A DNA stretch of 16,499 nucleotides from Prevotellaceae bacterium UBA2718 (GCA_002353975.1 DEKQ01000113.1:3896-20394), one strand, 5' to 3'. Shown: positions 6,356 through 13,434, numbered from the stretch's first letter. The notes: generated from the letters alone by a model not told the origin. Translations and numbers: made by a program.

Positions 6356-6373
6356 AGAGACACGGAAGTCTCT
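6356..6373 (-). terminator. Hairpin directly after the rnfA stop
   Basis: AGAGAC and GTCTCT (6 bp) flank a six-base loop and abut the rnfA stop codon on the minus strand. There is no adjacent T-run, although a TTTTTTTT stretch occurs on the minus strand about 70 bases on, at 6282-6289. It is a plausible 3' end for the seven-gene operon. Confidence 0.35.
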
Positions 6374-6976
6374 TTATTCTAATCCCATCACGCCTTTGAG
6401 GCCCTGGTCTACGCCAGAGAATCCCATGAAGGCGAGCGACAGAAGCGCTGCGGTGATGAGAGTGATTGATACGCCTTTCAGCCCCTTAGGCACGTTGGCA
6501 AACTCCAGCTGCTCTCTGAGTCCTGCGAAGAGGATGAGCGCCAGTCCGAAGCCGAGTGCTGAAGCTATGGCATAGTCAAGCGACATGAGGAGGTTGTAGT
6601 CCTTCTGGATGACGCTGATGGCCACGCCGAGCACGGCACAGTTGGTGGTGATGAGTGGCAGGAATACGCCGAGTGCCTGATAGAGTGGGGGTGACACCTT
6701 CTTCAGGATTATCTCTACCATCTGCACGAGGGCTGCTATGACGAGGATGAATGCCAGCGTCTGCAGGAAGCCCAGGCCGAGGGGATTGAGTACATACATC
6801 TGGATGAGCCAGGTGACGAGTGTTGCCAGCAGCATGACGAATGCTACGGCGGCAGACATACCGAGAGAGGTGTTCACCTTCTGGCTGACGCCGAGGAACG
6901 GACAGATGCCGAGGAACTGGCTCAGTACGATATTATTAACGAATATCGCTGCGATAAAAATCAATAGATATTCCAT
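6374..6976 (-). CDS. rnfA: Rnf electron transport complex subunit A
   Basis: A 200-residue, six-helix membrane protein opening MEYLLIFIAAIFVNNIVLSQ, a hallmark of RnfA/NqrE. C25 in LGICPFLG and C113 in TTNCAVLG are the conserved cysteines that, with those of RnfE, hold an iron-sulfur centre within the membrane. RnfA is part of the ion-translocating core that moves electrons across the inner membrane. The ATG lies five bases after the rnfE stop. It is the last gene of the operon, with a hairpin next to its stop. Length is normal. Confidence 0.96.
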   Translation of the reverse strand: MEYLLIFIAAIFVNNIVLSQFLGICPFLGVSQKVNTSLGMSAAVAFVMLLATLVTWLIQMYVLNPLGLGFLQTLAFILVIAALVQMVEIILKKVSPPLYQALGVFLPLITTNCAVLGVAISVIQKDYNLLMSLDYAIASALGFGLALILFAGLREQLEFANVPKGLKGVSITLITAALLSLAFMGFSGVDQGLKGVMGLE

Positions 6977-6981
6977 AGACG

Positions 6982-7566
6982 TTATGCTTTCTTGAATCGG
7001 TTAATAACTGCAATGATGTATCCCAGTGTGAGGAATGCTCCCGGAGGCAGGATGAAGAGCAGCATGCCGTACTCTTCGGGAATGAGTCTCATCTCGAAGA
7101 TTGTGCCGTTGCCCAGCAGCTCGCGGAAGATGCCGAGGATGGTGAGACCGATGGTAAAGCCCAGTCCGATGCCCAGTCCGTCGCAGGCAGAGTCCAGTGG
7201 GGTGTTCTTGCCGGCGTAGCTCTCAGCGCGTCCGAGGATGATACAGTTCACCACGATAAGCGGGATGAAGAGTCCGAGAGACTTGTTAATCTCAGGCAGA
7301 TAGGCCTGCATAGCCATCTGCACGAGGGTCACAAGCGTTGCTATGACCACGATATAGACAGGGATATGCACCATGTCTGGCGTGATGTTCTTGATGCACG
7401 AGATGATGATGTTAGAGAAGATGAGCACTACCATAGTGGCGAGTCCCATCATCAGGCCGTTGGTGGCGCTGGTGGTAGTGGCCAGGGTAGGACACATACC
7501 GAGCATCAGGACGAACGTAGGGTTCTCCTTTACGATGCCATTGATAATGATATCAAGCTTACTCAT
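6982..7566 (-). CDS. rnfE: Rnf electron transport complex subunit E
   Basis: With the start set at ATG 7566 the protein has 194 residues and opens MSKLDIIINGIVKENPTFVL, typical of RnfE/NqrD; a longer open frame upstream only re-reads rnfG. It has six membrane helices and the paired cysteines C25 (LGMCPTLA) and C108 (VVNCIILGRAE), which match those of RnfA in the inverted partner arrangement. The start overlaps the rnfG stop by eight bases (ATGAGTAA), so translation is probably coupled. A full Shine-Dalgarno AGGAGG lies six bases before the ATG, unusual in this group. Confidence 0.96.
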   Translation of the reverse strand: MSKLDIIINGIVKENPTFVLMLGMCPTLATTTSATNGLMMGLATMVVLIFSNIIISCIKNITPDMVHIPVYIVVIATLVTLVQMAMQAYLPEINKSLGLFIPLIVVNCIILGRAESYAGKNTPLDSACDGLGIGLGFTIGLTILGIFRELLGNGTIFEMRLIPEEYGMLLFILPPGAFLTLGYIIAVINRFKKA

Positions 7567-8188
7567 TTGTTGCCTCCTTTCCTTCTTGGGTTGTGGCTCC
7601 TGTGCAACCGTCAACGCCTGCCTCCTTGAAGGTGCTGTAGGCCTGCTGCACGGCACGCAGGAATGCGCGTGATGTGATAGTAGAAGCGGTGATGGCATCT
7701 ACGTCGCCGCCATCCTGCTTCACCTTCAGCTCATTGGCTCCGGGGTTCTTGCCGATGATGTTGCCGGGTGCTCCCTGCTGGAACCAGTCGGGACACTTGG
7801 CACCCAGGCCCGGTGTCTCGTTGTTCTCCAGTACGGTGTAGCCCAGGATGTCGCCTGTCTGATTGAATCCGACGAGGACGGTCAGGTTGCCTCCGAAGCC
7901 CTTCGGGTCGGTTGATTTTACGGCTATACCCTTGTCGGTATTGTAGATTGTGTAGGTGAGCTCCTTGCCGTCAACGGTGCGCTTCACCTCTTTGCCGTCA
8001 GGATTCTCCACTTTCACGCTGCCGCCGCCCATGACAGCTGTGATGCCGTCAGCCAGGGTCTTGGCATTTGTGGCCTCAATAGGGCCTTTAGTCACCTCGT
8101 TGGCTCCGGCCAGCAGACCACCGCAGATTACTGCGATGCCGGTAAGGACACAGACCATGTTGGTGAGATTAGATTTCAGTTTTTCCAT
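7559..8188 (-). CDS. rnfG: Rnf electron transport complex subunit G (FMN protein)
   Basis: A 209-residue protein with one N-terminal membrane helix (about 11-29) and a periplasmic FMN-binding domain. ETPGLGAK at 124-131 is conserved in RnfG/NqrC, and the flavinylation-type motif S169-T-I-T172-S fits covalent FMN attachment at T172. The flavin passes electrons within the complex. The C-terminus (CTGATTQEGKEATNE) is a short hydrophilic tail. ATG at 8188 is preceded by AGGAGG seven bases upstream. It begins 17 bases after rnfD and overlaps rnfE. Confidence 0.96.
   Translation of the reverse strand: MEKLKSNLTNMVCVLTGIAVICGGLLAGANEVTKGPIEATNAKTLADGITAVMGGGSVKVENPDGKEVKRTVDGKELTYTIYNTDKGIAVKSTDPKGFGGNLTVLVGFNQTGDILGYTVLENNETPGLGAKCPDWFQQGAPGNIIGKNPGANELKVKQDGGDVDAITASTITSRAFLRAVQQAYSTFKEAGVDGCTGATTQEGKEATNE
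7573..7578 (-). promoter_or_regulatory. Canonical Shine-Dalgarno of rnfE
   Basis: AGGAGG on the minus strand, six bases before the rnfE ATG and inside the rnfG coding sequence. It fixes the rnfE start at 7566. Most other genes in this window have no such site. Confidence 0.7.
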
Positions 8189-8195
8189 TTTCTGT

Positions 8196-8201
8196 CCTCC
8201 T
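8196..8201 (-). promoter_or_regulatory. Canonical Shine-Dalgarno of rnfG
   Basis: AGGAGG on the minus strand, seven bases before the rnfG ATG in the short rnfD-rnfG gap. Together with the rnfE site it is one of only two full-strength sites noticed in the window. Confidence 0.7.
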
Positions 8202-8205
8202 TCCT

Positions 8206-9201
8206 TTATTTAGCTGCCGGCACTTCGCCGAAGCGGGTTGGTTTGATATACATATTTATAAGTGGTGTAAACGCATTCATGATGAGAATGGCGAATGACA
8301 TACCCTCCGGATAAGCGCCCCAGTTACGGATGATGACCGTGAGCAGACCGATGGAAACACCATAGATGAGCTGTCCCTTGTGGGTCATTGGCGATGTGAC
8401 ATAGTCTGTAGCCATGAAGATGGCACCCAGCATGAGACCGCCGGCAAAGATTACCTGGAACGGGTTAGCATAGTGCTCGCAGTCAACAAGCCACAGCAGG
8501 CCTGAGAATACGAATACGGTGCAGATGATGGATACAGGTATGTGCCATGTGATAATCTTGCGCCACAGCATGAAGCAGAGTCCCAGAAGCAGCGCGATGG
8601 CGCAGACCTCACCGATGGCACCCACGCCGTCGGGATGGTTACCGATGAACATATCCCATGCCGACGGAAGCTGGTCGAGCACGTCTGTCTCGCCCTTTAT
8701 GGCACGCTTCATCAGCGAGAGAGGCGTTGCGCCAGTCTCAGCGTCGGTATAGCTGGCCCACTGTGCTGCCTTTGGCCATGATGTCATGGCTGTCGGGAAG
8801 CTGACGAGGAGGAAACAACGGCCTACGAGAGCAGGGTTGAAGGGGTTGTGTCCCAGACCGCCGAAGCTCATCTTGCCTACGCCGATAGCCACCAGCGCAC
8901 CAACGATAATCATCCACAGAGGGAAGTTGGAAGGCAAGTTCATGCCGAGGAGCAGACCCGTCAGGATGGCTGAGCCGTCAAGAAGCGTCGGGGTTCTCTT
9001 CAAAAAACACTTGCAGATAGCCCACTCAAAGAATACGCAGGCTGCCACGCTCACCAGACATACTATCGCAGAGCCGAGTCCGAAGAAGTAGAATGATGCG
9101 AGCAGCGCCGGAATGAGTGCTGCGATGACACCAAACATATTCTTCTGCACCGAGTCATTGGAATGTGCGTGAGGTGAGAGAGAAACTATTAAGTTACCCA
9201 T
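8206..9201 (-). CDS. rnfD: Rnf electron transport complex subunit D (FMN protein)
   Basis: This 331-residue polytopic protein opens MGNLIVSLSPHAHSNDSVQK, typical of RnfD/NqrB. The FMN-attachment motif appears as ETGATPLSLMK, with T159 the predicted flavinylated residue. LGHNPFNPALVGR (about 116-128) is a conserved loop of the family. RnfD is the main ion-translocating membrane subunit in structures of Rnf/NQR complexes. The ATG at 9201 has no Shine-Dalgarno. A 58-base AT-rich gap with octamer repeats separates it from rnfC. Confidence 0.96.
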   Translation of the reverse strand: MGNLIVSLSPHAHSNDSVQKNMFGVIAALIPALLASFYFFGLGSAIVCLVSVAACVFFEWAICKCFLKRTPTLLDGSAILTGLLLGMNLPSNFPLWMIIVGALVAIGVGKMSFGGLGHNPFNPALVGRCFLLVSFPTAMTSWPKAAQWASYTDAETGATPLSLMKRAIKGETDVLDQLPSAWDMFIGNHPDGVGAIGEVCAIALLLGLCFMLWRKIITWHIPVSIICTVFVFSGLLWLVDCEHYANPFQVIFAGGLMLGAIFMATDYVTSPMTHKGQLIYGVSIGLLTVIIRNWGAYPEGMSFAILIMNAFTPLINMYIKPTRFGEVPAAK

Positions 9202-9214
9202 ATTATGATTTATC

Positions 9215-9246
9215 TTATTGACTTAATTAACTGATTAACTAATTGA
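9215..9246. repeat. AT-rich octamer repeat in the rnfC-rnfD gap
   Basis: Imperfect eight-base units (TTATTGAC, TTAATTAA, CTGATTAA, CTAATTGA) fill most of the 58-base spacer between rnfC and rnfD. Several stop codons occur on the minus strand. It may be an unstructured linker that helps ribosomes load on rnfD, but that is a guess. Confidence 0.4.
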
Positions 9247-9259
9247 TGACTTGTTTAGC

Positions 9260-10819
9260 TTACGCGCTTGGCCAGTTCTTAGGCATCACGGCGGGCTTCA
9301 GTCCCTTTGGCATTGCAGGAACAGGGTTCTTCTTCGGTCCGGAGAAGTCAAGGTCTGTAGGTGTGACGAACGGTTTCGGAGCCGTGTTCATCACAACCTC
9401 CTTAGCGCCTGCTGCCCCCTTAGCGGGTGCGTCGCCTGCCGGAGCCGGCTTTGCCGGAGCTGCTGCCGGAGCCGGAGCGGTGCGGCTGCGTATGATACCC
9501 ATAACGGTCTGCTTGCCCTTGCGGATATCCACCAGCAGCTGACGGTAGGCCGGACAGGTGAACTGGCAAGAGCCACACTCGATGCACGAGGTGACCATCT
9601 CTTCCTCCAGCATGTCCCACTTCTCCATTGTGGCACCCTTGGCAAGGAGATATGGTGAAAGTCCCATCGGGCAGGCGCTGACACACTTGGCGCAGCGTAT
9701 GCAGGGCTGAGGCTCCTTGGCGATGGCATCATCGCCGGAAAGGACGGTGATAGAGTTCTGTCCCTTGCCTACAGGCACTGTGATAGCGGGCACGGCACGT
9801 CCCATCATCGGACCACCGGCAAGCACCTTGCAGTCGCCTGCGGGCATACCGCCGCAGAGGTTGATGAGGTCCTCAAAGGATGTACCCATGCGGACGAGGA
9901 AGTTGCTCGGAGTCTTTATCTCCTTACCCGTCACTGTGGTGTAACGCTCAAAGAGAGGCTTCTTCTTCATCACAGCCTCATAGACCGCAACGGCAGTGCC
10001 TGCGTTCTGTACTACGGCACCTACGTTGATAGGAATGGCAGGAGGTGCAGGCACCTGACGGCGTATGACAGCATCGATGAGCTGCTTCTCACCACCCTGC
10101 GGATATTTCTTTTCGAGAGGAACAACCTCTATTGTCGGGTCGCCCTCAACCTTCTCTGCCAGCAGTTTGATGGCTGCGGGCTTGTTGTCCTCAATGCCGA
10201 TGTATCCCTTCTTTACCTTAACGGCAGCCATGAGTATTCGCAGACCCTCTATCAGCTGGTCTGCTTTCTCCAGCATCAGGCGATAGTCGGACGTGATGTA
10301 TGGCTCACACTCAACGCCGTTGATGATTACGCACTCTGCCACGGCGCCTGGAGGAGGTGACAGCTTGACGTGTGTGGGGAAGCAGGCTCCGCCCATGCCG
10401 ACTACGCCGGCGTACTTCACGCGTGCCACGATTTCCTCTGGGGTCAGTTCGGGATGATCCTTCAGGAGCTCCAGCTTGTCGGAACGGTCTATGGATGGCT
10501 CCCACTCGTCACCTTCGACAGTGATGGTGATGGCAGGTTTCATCACTCCGGCCACATCGAGGCTGTCGCCGACCTTTGTTACTGTACCTGAAACGGATGA
10601 GAAGATATTTGCTGATACGAAACCTCCAGCCTCGGCAATCATCGTGCCCACCTTTACCTTATCGCCTTCCTTGACGATGGGTTTGGCAGGAGCACCGATA
10701 TGCTGGCTGAGAGAAAACACTGCCACCTTAGGTAACGGGGCGGCTTGTGTCGCTGCGTCATTGCTGAGTTTGTTCTCCTCAGGATGAACGCCACCAATTC
10801 TGAATGTTCTTACTTTCAT
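9260..10819 (-). CDS. rnfC: Rnf electron transport complex subunit C, with extended tail
   Basis: RnfC is the NADH/NAD+-interacting peripheral subunit carrying FMN and two [4Fe-4S] clusters. The 519 residues show an N-terminal barrel-sandwich region, the nucleotide/FMN-binding fold with GMGGACFPTHVK (141-152) and INGVECEPYITSDYRLM (166-182), and two cysteine sets, C373-C376-C379-C383 (CIRCAKCVSACP) and C412-C415-C418-C422 (CIECGSCQFTCP). After about residue 446 comes an Ala/Pro-rich linker and a 37-residue terminal block (481-517) that matches the end of RnfB at 28 of 37 positions. The start at ATG 10819 lies 16 bases after rnfB and has no Shine-Dalgarno. The core is certain; the tail is unusual. 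Confidence 0.96.
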   Translation of the reverse strand: MKVRTFRIGGVHPEENKLSNDAATQAAPLPKVAVFSLSQHIGAPAKPIVKEGDKVKVGTMIAEAGGFVSANIFSSVSGTVTKVGDSLDVAGVMKPAITITVEGDEWEPSIDRSDKLELLKDHPELTPEEIVARVKYAGVVGMGGACFPTHVKLSPPPGAVAECVIINGVECEPYITSDYRLMLEKADQLIEGLRILMAAVKVKKGYIGIEDNKPAAIKLLAEKVEGDPTIEVVPLEKKYPQGGEKQLIDAVIRRQVPAPPAIPINVGAVVQNAGTAVAVYEAVMKKKPLFERYTTVTGKEIKTPSNFLVRMGTSFEDLINLCGGMPAGDCKVLAGGPMMGRAVPAITVPVGKGQNSITVLSGDDAIAKEPQPCIRCAKCVSACPMGLSPYLLAKGATMEKWDMLEEEMVTSCIECGSCQFTCPAYRQLLVDIRKGKQTVMGIIRSRTAPAPAAAPAKPAPAGDAPAKGAAGAKEVVMNTAPKPFVTPTDLDFSGPKKNPVPAMPKGLKPAVMPKNWPSA

Positions 10820-10835
10820 GTCTTTTTGTCAGAGG

Positions 10836-11348
10836 TTAGAGGTTAACACCTGGCCAATTCTGCGGAAGAACAGCAGGCTTTAGTCCACTTGGAATTGTAG
10901 GTACCGGGTTCTGCTTAGGTCCGGAGAAGTCCAGTCCTTCAGGAACTACGAATGGCTTTGGATCGGTTGACATTGGCTTCAGAGGGCCTGCAGGCTTCTT
11001 TGGCCCTGCGGCCTTACTGTCCTTCGCGTCTGCAGATGCAGCAGGAGCAGCCTCACCGCCACCCGAGAGGATGGCAGCAACCTGATCCATCACCTCTGCT
11101 CCGCCTACAGGACACAGCAAACCGTCAATGTTTCCTTTCTCCGTGGCAGCCTTGAAACACGCTGCGGCAAAGCCTGAACAGCCAGGGAAACCGCAGCCGC
11201 CACAGTTAGCCTGAGGCAATATGGCAGCAACCTGGCCCAGACGAGGGTCTTCGTCCACAGCAAATTTCTTGGCACAGATGTAAAGTATCAATGCAGCAAT
11301 GAAGGCAATGATACCAAGCGTCAACACTGATGATAAGATAAGGTTCAT
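10836..11348 (-). CDS. rnfB: Rnf electron transport complex subunit B, short form without ferredoxin domain
   Basis: The N-terminus (one membrane helix at about 4-26) and the cysteine cluster C49-x2-C52-x4-C57 with C79 (NCGGCGFPGCSGFA, LLCPVGG) identify RnfB. In the family this subunit takes electrons from reduced ferredoxin, and the first cluster is followed by a domain with two CxxCxxCxxxCP motifs. Here that domain is absent: after about residue 95 there is an Ala/Gly/Lys/Pro linker and a terminal block (130-166) shared with RnfC. The frame is intact, and only 16 bases separate the stop from rnfC, so there is no room for a lost domain downstream. Total 170 residues. ATG at 11348; no Shine-Dalgarno. 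Subunit identity is firm, electron input is not. Confidence 0.93.
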   Translation of the reverse strand: MNLILSSVLTLGIIAFIAALILYICAKKFAVDEDPRLGQVAAILPQANCGGCGFPGCSGFAAACFKAATEKGNIDGLLCPVGGAEVMDQVAAILSGGGEAAPAASADAKDSKAAGPKKPAGPLKPMSTDPKPFVVPEGLDFSGPKQNPVPTIPSGLKPAVLPQNWPGVNL

Positions 11349-11409
11349 AAATATTTTGATTAAAGTTGTATTGAGCTATGTTTGGTTTTAGTCATTGGCG
11401 TAGTGGACG

Positions 11410-11430
11410 GAATGCATCTGCGATGCGTTC
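11410..11430 (-). terminator. Hairpin between rseC and rnfB
   Basis: GAACGCATC and GATGCATTC pair (nine positions, one G-T wobble) around a three-base loop, starting at the rseC stop codon. No T-run follows. It could be a partial terminator or a processing or stability element that sets the rseC:rnf ratio. No alternative promoter was seen before rnfB. Confidence 0.35.
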
Positions 11431-11849
11431 TATGCCTCACTCGCAACCCTGAACGACAGCATCTCCGTGAGCTGGGCTTTGCACGCGTACATTATTATAT
11501 AATAGATGACGAGCACGCCAACCGCAGCAAGACACGCCATCAGCTCGCTCATTCCGAGCCGTATGCCCGCCACGATGGTGGCCAGAAGCAATACGGAGGG
11601 GATGGCGAAAGCCAACAGGACTGCCTTGAGCCCGATGGAGGTAGAGCCGACCACGGTGACGGGTTGTCCTATAGTGTAACTGTCAGCCGTCAGACAAGGC
11701 ACGTCGATAATCTTCTCCTTGCGTTCGGATGATGCACAATAGGTCGATACCTTGCACGCAGAGCACGCACTGCTTTGCACAATGCGCACATGGAGCATCG
11801 CTTTGGAAATGCTCTCTACTACACCATCATGGGATATCTGGTTGTTCAT
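11430..11849 (-). CDS. rseC: RseC-family protein (SoxR-reducing system / Rnf-associated)
   Basis: The 139 residues start MNNQISHDGVVESI and contain the conserved cysteine group CSACKVSTYC (about 29-38) ahead of two membrane helices (about 73-91 and 97-117). This is the RseC/MucC family, found ahead of rnf genes in Bacteroidales and, in Escherichia coli, linked to reducing SoxR with the Rnf-like Rsx complex. Its exact role here is not known; the cysteines suggest redox or metal handling at the inner membrane. The ATG at 11849 is only about ten bases from the end of the -7 box, so the mRNA would be nearly leaderless. It is the first gene of the rseC-rnfBCDGEA operon. Confidence 0.9.
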   Translation of the reverse strand: MNNQISHDGVVESISKAMLHVRIVQSSACSACKVSTYCASSERKEKIIDVPCLTADSYTIGQPVTVVGSTSIGLKAVLLAFAIPSVLLLATIVAGIRLGMSELMACLAAVGVLVIYYIIMYACKAQLTEMLSFRVASEA

Positions 11850-11859
11850 AATTGCCTTG

Positions 11860-11890
11860 CAAAAGTAAGCAAAAGCTTTGAAAAAACAAA
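11860..11890 (-). promoter_or_regulatory. Bacteroidetes-type promoter for the rseC-rnf operon
   Basis: On the minus strand there is TTTG (11887-11890), 19 bases, then TACTTTTG (11860-11867), an exact TTTG / TAnnTTTG match. The expected start site is about 11853-11856, four to seven bases before the rseC ATG. Confidence 0.78.
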
Positions 11891-11948
11891 ATAAATAACT
11901 AAAAATTCCCTACTTTTCTTAAAAATACCCCTCAAAAGCAGCCTTTTA

Positions 11949-11980
11949 CTTGGTCGTTTACCAAGAAATGAGTAAATTTG
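11949..11980 (+). promoter_or_regulatory. Promoter for pyruvate kinase, with an overlapping palindrome
   Basis: TAAATTTG (11973-11980) matches the -7 box; 20 bases upstream CTTG (11949-11952) matches TTTG at three of four positions. A palindrome CTTGGT-cgttt-ACCAAG (11949-11965) covers the -33 box and part of the spacer, where a repressor could block transcription. The leader to the pyruvate kinase ATG would be about 25 bases. Confidence 0.6.
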
Positions 11981-12009
11981 CACGATAATATGTCTATGAT
12001 AAGATAACT

Positions 12010-13434
12010 ATGAAGCAGACCAAGATAGTAGCATCCGTCAGTGACTTGCGTTGCGATGTTGAGTTTATCCGCGCGCTTTACAAGGCAGGTGTCAATGTGA
12101 TACGAATGAATACAGCCCATGCCACGCCTGATGGGCTGCGTACAATAATAAGAAATGTGCGTGCCGTCAGTCCCCATCTGGGCATCCTTATAGATACGAA
12201 AGGGCCGGAAGTGCGCACCACCGGGACGGAGGAACGCATATCTTACCACACAGGGGAGCAGGTGACAATCATCGGAAAGCCGGACCAAGACACCGTCCAT
12301 GACACTATTTGCCTGTCATATCCTGACATCTGCAAGGACGTGAAGGTGGGTGACGAGATACTCTTTGACGATGGTGAGCTGGATATGAAAGTCATCTCTA
12401 ACGATGGCAAATGCCTCGGCGTGGAGGTGCAGAACGATGGAGTGCTGGGCTCTCATAAGAGTGTCAACGTGCCGGGTGAGCACATAGACCTGCCCGCGCT
12501 CACTGAGAAAGACAAGCGAAACATACTCCTGGCCATTGAGGAGGACATCGATTTCATTGCGCATAGCTTTGTCAGGTCAAAGGATGACCTGATAGAAGTA
12601 CAGAAGATACTGGACGAACACAACTCGGATATCAAGATAATATCAAAGATAGAGAACCAGGAAGGCGTTGACAACATAGACGAAATCCTTGACCATTGCT
12701 ATGGCATCATGGTGGCTCGCGGCGACCTTGGGATAGAAATTCCAGCAGAGCGCATCCCCGGCATTCAGCGAATGCTCATCAAGAAGTGCGTGTTCCGCAA
12801 ACAGCCGGTCATCGTTGCCACACAGATGCTGCACACAATGATTAAGAATCCGCGCCCGACGCGTGCCGAGGTCAGCGACATAGCAAATGCGGTATTCCAG
12901 AATACCGATGCCCTGATGCTCTCGGGCGAGACGGCAAGCGGTGCATATCCTATAGAGGCTGTTGAGACAATGGCAAGGATTGCCGAGCAGGCAGAGACTG
13001 ACAGGCGTCTGCACCTGCCCAAGGTTGACGTGGATGGAGCTGACGAAAACCTGAGAGACTTCCTCTGTAAGGCTGCGATTGAGACTACATCCAAGTTAGG
13101 CGTGAAGGCCATCCTGACCGATTCGGGCACAGGAGACGATGCCCGCACGCTGGCAGCCTATCGCGGTCCGCAGCCTGTGGTGGCTATATGCAAGAAGGAA
13201 AAGCTGCAGCGCTGGCTCGCACTCTCGTACGGAGTCTTTGCCACCTACCCCGGACAGGGGCCGCTTGACGAGATGTTCTATAACACCGTCAAGAAGATGT
13301 ACGACAAGGGAGTGATAGAAATGGATGATAAACTGACCTATCTCTCAGGGCATATCGGCATAGGTGTGGCCGACAAGACCGCCGGTGTGTCAATGCTTGA
13401 GGTGAACACCGTGAGCGAAATCCTGAAGAACTAA
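12010..13434 (+). CDS. pyk: Pyruvate kinase (Bacteroidetes-type)
   Basis: This 474-residue enzyme converts phosphoenolpyruvate and ADP to pyruvate and ATP, the last step of glycolysis. Motifs in order: TKIVAS (4-9), DTKGPE (62-67), K213-IEN, MVARGDLGIEIP (234-245), TQML (271-274), RPTRAEVSDIANAV (282-295) and MLSGETASG (303-311), followed by a C-terminal regulatory-type domain. One oddity: the usual NFSHG that helps bind K+ reads N34-T-A-H37, and the N-terminal TxGPAS stretch is replaced by SVSDLRCD. These changes fit my recollection of Bacteroidales enzymes, so they probably mark a lineage type, not a defect. ATG at 12010 follows a good promoter; the gene is divergent from rseC-rnf. Confidence 0.95.
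   Translation: MKQTKIVASVSDLRCDVEFIRALYKAGVNVIRMNTAHATPDGLRTIIRNVRAVSPHLGILIDTKGPEVRTTGTEERISYHTGEQVTIIGKPDQDTVHDTICLSYPDICKDVKVGDEILFDDGELDMKVISNDGKCLGVEVQNDGVLGSHKSVNVPGEHIDLPALTEKDKRNILLAIEEDIDFIAHSFVRSKDDLIEVQKILDEHNSDIKIISKIENQEGVDNIDEILDHCYGIMVARGDLGIEIPAERIPGIQRMLIKKCVFRKQPVIVATQMLHTMIKNPRPTRAEVSDIANAVFQNTDALMLSGETASGAYPIEAVETMARIAEQAETDRRLHLPKVDVDGADENLRDFLCKAAIETTSKLGVKAILTDSGTGDDARTLAAYRGPQPVVAICKKEKLQRWLALSYGVFATYPGQGPLDEMFYNTVKKMYDKGVIEMDDKLTYLSGHIGIGVADKTAGVSMLEVNTVSEILKN

Larger units (their letters stand above)
5155..6373. other. 1.2-kb intergenic region without a credible gene, rich in repeats
   Basis: No open frame here looks like a real protein: the candidates are short, lie on top of palindromes and repeats, and have odd composition. 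From left to right the region holds the aroQ promoter (5214-5245), decamer repeats (5294-5387), a small hairpin (5474-5487, stem CCGTC/GACGG), paired REP-like hairpins (5503-5571), the left arm of a 24-base inverted repeat (5610-5633), an inner inverted-repeat arm (5717-5760), an AGTGAAA heptamer array (5799-5826), a 22-bp array (5847-5978), a 9-bp-stem hairpin (5992-6012), the right inner arm (6110-6153), the right outer arm (6188-6211), an A8-T-C8 run (6282-6298) and a hairpin next to the rnfA stop (6356-6373). Confidence 0.75.

Noticed and set aside
6982..7698. Longer 238-residue form of RnfE
   Set aside because: The extra 44 N-terminal residues are rnfG read in another frame; the ATG at 7566 has a strong Shine-Dalgarno and gives the conserved N-terminus.
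10836..10960. Frameshift as the cause of the short RnfB
   Set aside because: The tail is in frame, resembles the RnfC tail, and the next gene begins 16 bases later, so there is no displaced ferredoxin domain in another frame.
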